A stretch of 16,323 nt of DNA from Fidelibacterota bacterium. GTDB lineage: Bacteria > Marinisomatota > Marinisomatia > SCGC-AAA003-L08 > GCA-002719095. Position numbers and translations under genes: made by a program. The stretch lies in contig PAHI01000004.1 in assembly GCA_002705575.1 (NCBI GenBank), forward strand, positions 1-16,323, given 5' to 3'. Below the pieces are notes generated by a model that was not told where the DNA came from, did not search any database, and was given only the letters and a program-made list of their open reading frames with translations. Shown one piece after another: positions 14,662 through 16,323 of the stretch (positions are counted from its first letter, which is position 1; each line of letters opens with the position of its first letter).

Positions 14662-15369
14662 TTAATTTGTGTAATAAGCTATGGGATTATCAAAAGTTTT
14701 AAACCCTTCAACTATTGATCTTATCATTCTAAAATCTTCTTCATTTTTTATTACTAAAGTTGATAATAAAGAAACTTCAACATATCCTGTTTTACCGCAA
14801 AAGAAACCATGTCCATTTTTTGAATAAAATTCTCTAAAGAATTTTGCATTCCAACCCATTAAAGATGGTACAAATATTGTTGGGGGTTTCAAATCTTGAG
14901 TCTTCTCAAATTTTTTTTCATAACTAAAATTTAATGGTTTTTTTTCATAAAGAGTCTGAATTTGTAGAGTCTTAACAGCAAATAATGATTGATAATTATT
15001 AGTTAATAATTCTTTTGAAAAACTCTTAATATCTATAATTTGTTGTAGAGGAGCAATTGCATTGAACCATACAACAAATTCACATTCAAAATTATCAATA
15101 AAATTCATTATCACTTCATCTGATTTAGTATCACTAGAACCTAAACTTTTATCTCTAAAAAAGAAATCAACATTTCTCTTCTTTGCTATCTGATTAAATA
15201 AATCATGATCCCCATTAACGATTATTTTATCGAATACTTTTGAATTTCTTGCAGCATCAATACCCCATTCAAGGACACTTTTATCATTTATTAAGGCTAA
15301 ATTCTTTTGCTTAAACCTTTGAGATCCTATTCTTGCAGGTATCATACAAACAATATTATTTCTTTTCAT
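14662..15369 (-). CDS. Acylneuraminate (CMP-sialic acid) cytidylyltransferase-like protein
   Basis: Cytidylyltransferase of the NeuA/KdsB/SpsF superfamily, 235 residues, expected to activate a 2-keto-3-deoxy sugar acid or similar sugar with CTP. MIPARIGSQRFKQKN (9-23) is the CTP-binding loop (canonical IPARxGSKxxxxKN, here with Gln for the first Lys). IIVNGDHD (49-56) follows, then FRDKSLGSSDTKSDEVI (71-87; the family R-x-x-x-L segment), FNAIAPLQ (102-109; matching PTSPLR), and YVEVS (196-200) near the end. ATG at 15369; first gene of the minus-strand unit, whose stop abuts the Ldh_2 start. No NeuB, NeuC or KdsA homolog is in the window, so the activated sugar is unknown. The Arg-to-Gln change at 109 and the shortened C-terminus hint at a substrate other than N-acetylneuraminate. 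Confidence 0.85.
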   Translation of the reverse strand: MKRNNIVCMIPARIGSQRFKQKNLALINDKSVLEWGIDAARNSKVFDKIIVNGDHDLFNQIAKKRNVDFFFRDKSLGSSDTKSDEVIMNFIDNFECEFVVWFNAIAPLQQIIDIKSFSKELLTNNYQSLFAVKTLQIQTLYEKKPLNFSYEKKFEKTQDLKPPTIFVPSLMGWNAKFFREFYSKNGHGFFCGKTGYVEVSLLSTLVIKNEEDFRMIRSIVEGFKTFDNPIAYYTN

Positions 15370-15833
15370 ATAAACAAATTATTTTTATACTTATAAAATG
15401 ATAATTAATAAATAAAATTCAAATTTTTTTGATAATATAAATTACAAAAATCTTAACAAACCAAAAAGTTAACAATTAAGCTTTTTAATTTAATATATGG
15501 TAAATTAAACTTGAAAATTTCAGTTTTTTCCAATTAGATTGTGATTTAGAAGAACATAATACAATTCAAGCTTACTAATTTGGTTATTTAGCAACCATAT
15601 CTGTTTCTTCATCTAATAAGTCCTCATCGCAACATAAATTTCATACTTTCTCACTAATTATTAATAATGGGAAATTTCCTAAGAAATTCTTATTTTTTTT
15701 TATATATAGTTTTAATAATATCAATTTGAATAAAAATTTAATTTATTTTTAACATGATCTTTTAAAATAAAACTGATAGTGATTGATCCTAAATTTATAA
15801 CATTGAATGGTAGGATGTTCAAAAAAGTAAATA
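15370..15833. other. 464-base intergenic region without a supported gene
   Basis: Divergent gap between the NeuA-like gene (minus) and the epimerase remnant (plus). Very AT-rich and stop-filled on both strands. The promoter of the minus-strand unit should lie near 15370-15470; TATA-like strings there (for example 15383-15394) have no clear -35 partner. TAAGAAATTCTTA (15680-15692) next to a run of T is a weak inverted repeat, too short in its stem for a terminator call. A slightly less AT-rich patch at 15584-15640 encodes an acidic minus-strand tail, CDEDLLDEETDMVAK then stop, possibly the end of a lost gene. No tRNA or other RNA was recognised. Confidence 0.5.
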
Positions 15834-16323
15834 GTGGATGCTCTATCATTAAAAAAATTAACTAAAAAATATAAAGAGCTTAAAAAAAATAATCCAGAAT
15901 TTTTTATTAAGAAAATAATTAATTATAATTACCTTAACCTCTCTATCCATTTCAGTAGAGATTCTAGAGAATTTGATAATATCAATTATCAATTACTAAA
16001 ATACTCAAGAAACCTTTTATTAAAAAGTTATAAACTCTATAACAAGAAAGTTTTAAAAAAAATTTTAATAAGTTATTTTAATTCATTTAGTACCCCGGTT
16101 AAAATTATTCGACCTTTTAATACTTTTGGGCCTAGACAATCTGCTAGGGCAATAATTCCAACATTAATTTCACAGTGTTTGAATAATAAAAAATTTATAA
16201 AAATTGGAAACATGAACGTCAAAAGAGATTTTACTTACGTTTCTGATGTATGTGAAGCTTATTTAGAGTCAATTTTATCAGATAAATTATATGGTGAAAT
16301 ATTTAATATAGGTAATAATAAAA
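15834..16323 (+). pseudogene. NAD-dependent epimerase/dehydratase, C-terminal part; front half missing or decayed; runs off window
   Basis: An open frame from GTG 15834 (after TAA at 15828-15830) continues to the right edge, 163 codons so far. From about residue 79 it is clearly the C-terminal half of an extended short-chain dehydratase of the LegB/dTDP-glucose-dehydratase type: ISYFNSF, VKIIRPFNTFGPRQSA (89-104), RDFTYVSDV (131-139), FNIGN (157-161). The Rossmann N-terminus (GxxGxxG) is absent. The stretch HFSRDSREFD (39-48) lines up loosely with the STSEVYG strand, and the YxxxK site has decayed to KLYNKK (67-72), keeping Lys but not correctly spaced Tyr. Residues 1-80 are rich in Lys, Asn and Leu. 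I read it as a broken gene eroded towards AT that still happens to be open; a divergent or repurposed protein is the alternative. Lone plus-strand orientation. Confidence 0.6.

Noticed and set aside
15680..15700. Inverted repeat followed by a T-run, terminator-like
   Set aside because: The stem is only 4-6 AT-dominated pairs with a loop of 1-5 bases, and there is no supported gene directly upstream on plus.

Overview
The window is strongly AT-rich DNA, far below 35% GC by eye. It is packed with genes for building nucleotide-activated sugars and assembling a surface polysaccharide (O-antigen or capsule type). Low GC, very short intergenic gaps, weak or absent Shine-Dalgarno sequences and this gene content fit a variable surface-polysaccharide island of a small-genome marine bacterium. 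A Prochlorococcus-like picocyanobacterium is my first guess, but no phylogenetic marker gene is present, so this is inference.

Region 1 (1-6664, minus strand, read right to left) is a compact seven-gene unit: CDP-glucose 4,6-dehydratase (rfbG), a cupin sugar epimerase, glucose-1-phosphate cytidylyltransferase (rfbF), a family 2 glycosyltransferase, a Wzy-like polymerase, a WecA/WbpL-type undecaprenyl-phosphate sugar-1-phosphate transferase, and a CapD/WbpM-type UDP-HexNAc 4,6-dehydratase cut by the left edge. Together they would make a CDP-6-deoxyhexose, start a repeat unit on undecaprenyl phosphate, extend it and polymerise it.

Region 2 (6665-10644) is a mosaic with strand switches. A GmhB-like HAD phosphatase and a GT4 glycosyltransferase lie on plus. 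An L-2-hydroxyglutarate oxidase-like flavoprotein lies on minus. A GmhA-like SIS protein lies on plus behind a 19-bp palindrome. The GmhB-like and GmhA-like proteins both lack metal-binding residues of their classical relatives.

Region 3 (10645-15369, minus) holds, in transcription order, a CMP-sialate-synthetase-like cytidylyltransferase, an Ldh_2-family dehydrogenase, a Gfo/Idh/MocA oxidoreductase, and an unusual protein fusing a family 2 glycosyltransferase to a second cytidylyltransferase-like domain. Next comes a frameshifted remnant of what looks like another surface-sugar gene. This set suggests a CMP-activated acidic sugar, but no NeuB-type synthase is in the window. The 2-hydroxyglutarate oxidase next door may recycle a by-product of NAD regeneration by the Gfo/Idh enzyme (inference from the WbpB/WlbA precedent).

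Region 4 (15370-16323) is about 460 bases without a convincing gene, then on plus the C-terminal part of an NAD-dependent epimerase/dehydratase whose front half is missing or decayed; it runs off the right edge. No tRNA, rRNA, CRISPR array, insertion sequence or convincing intrinsic terminator was seen.
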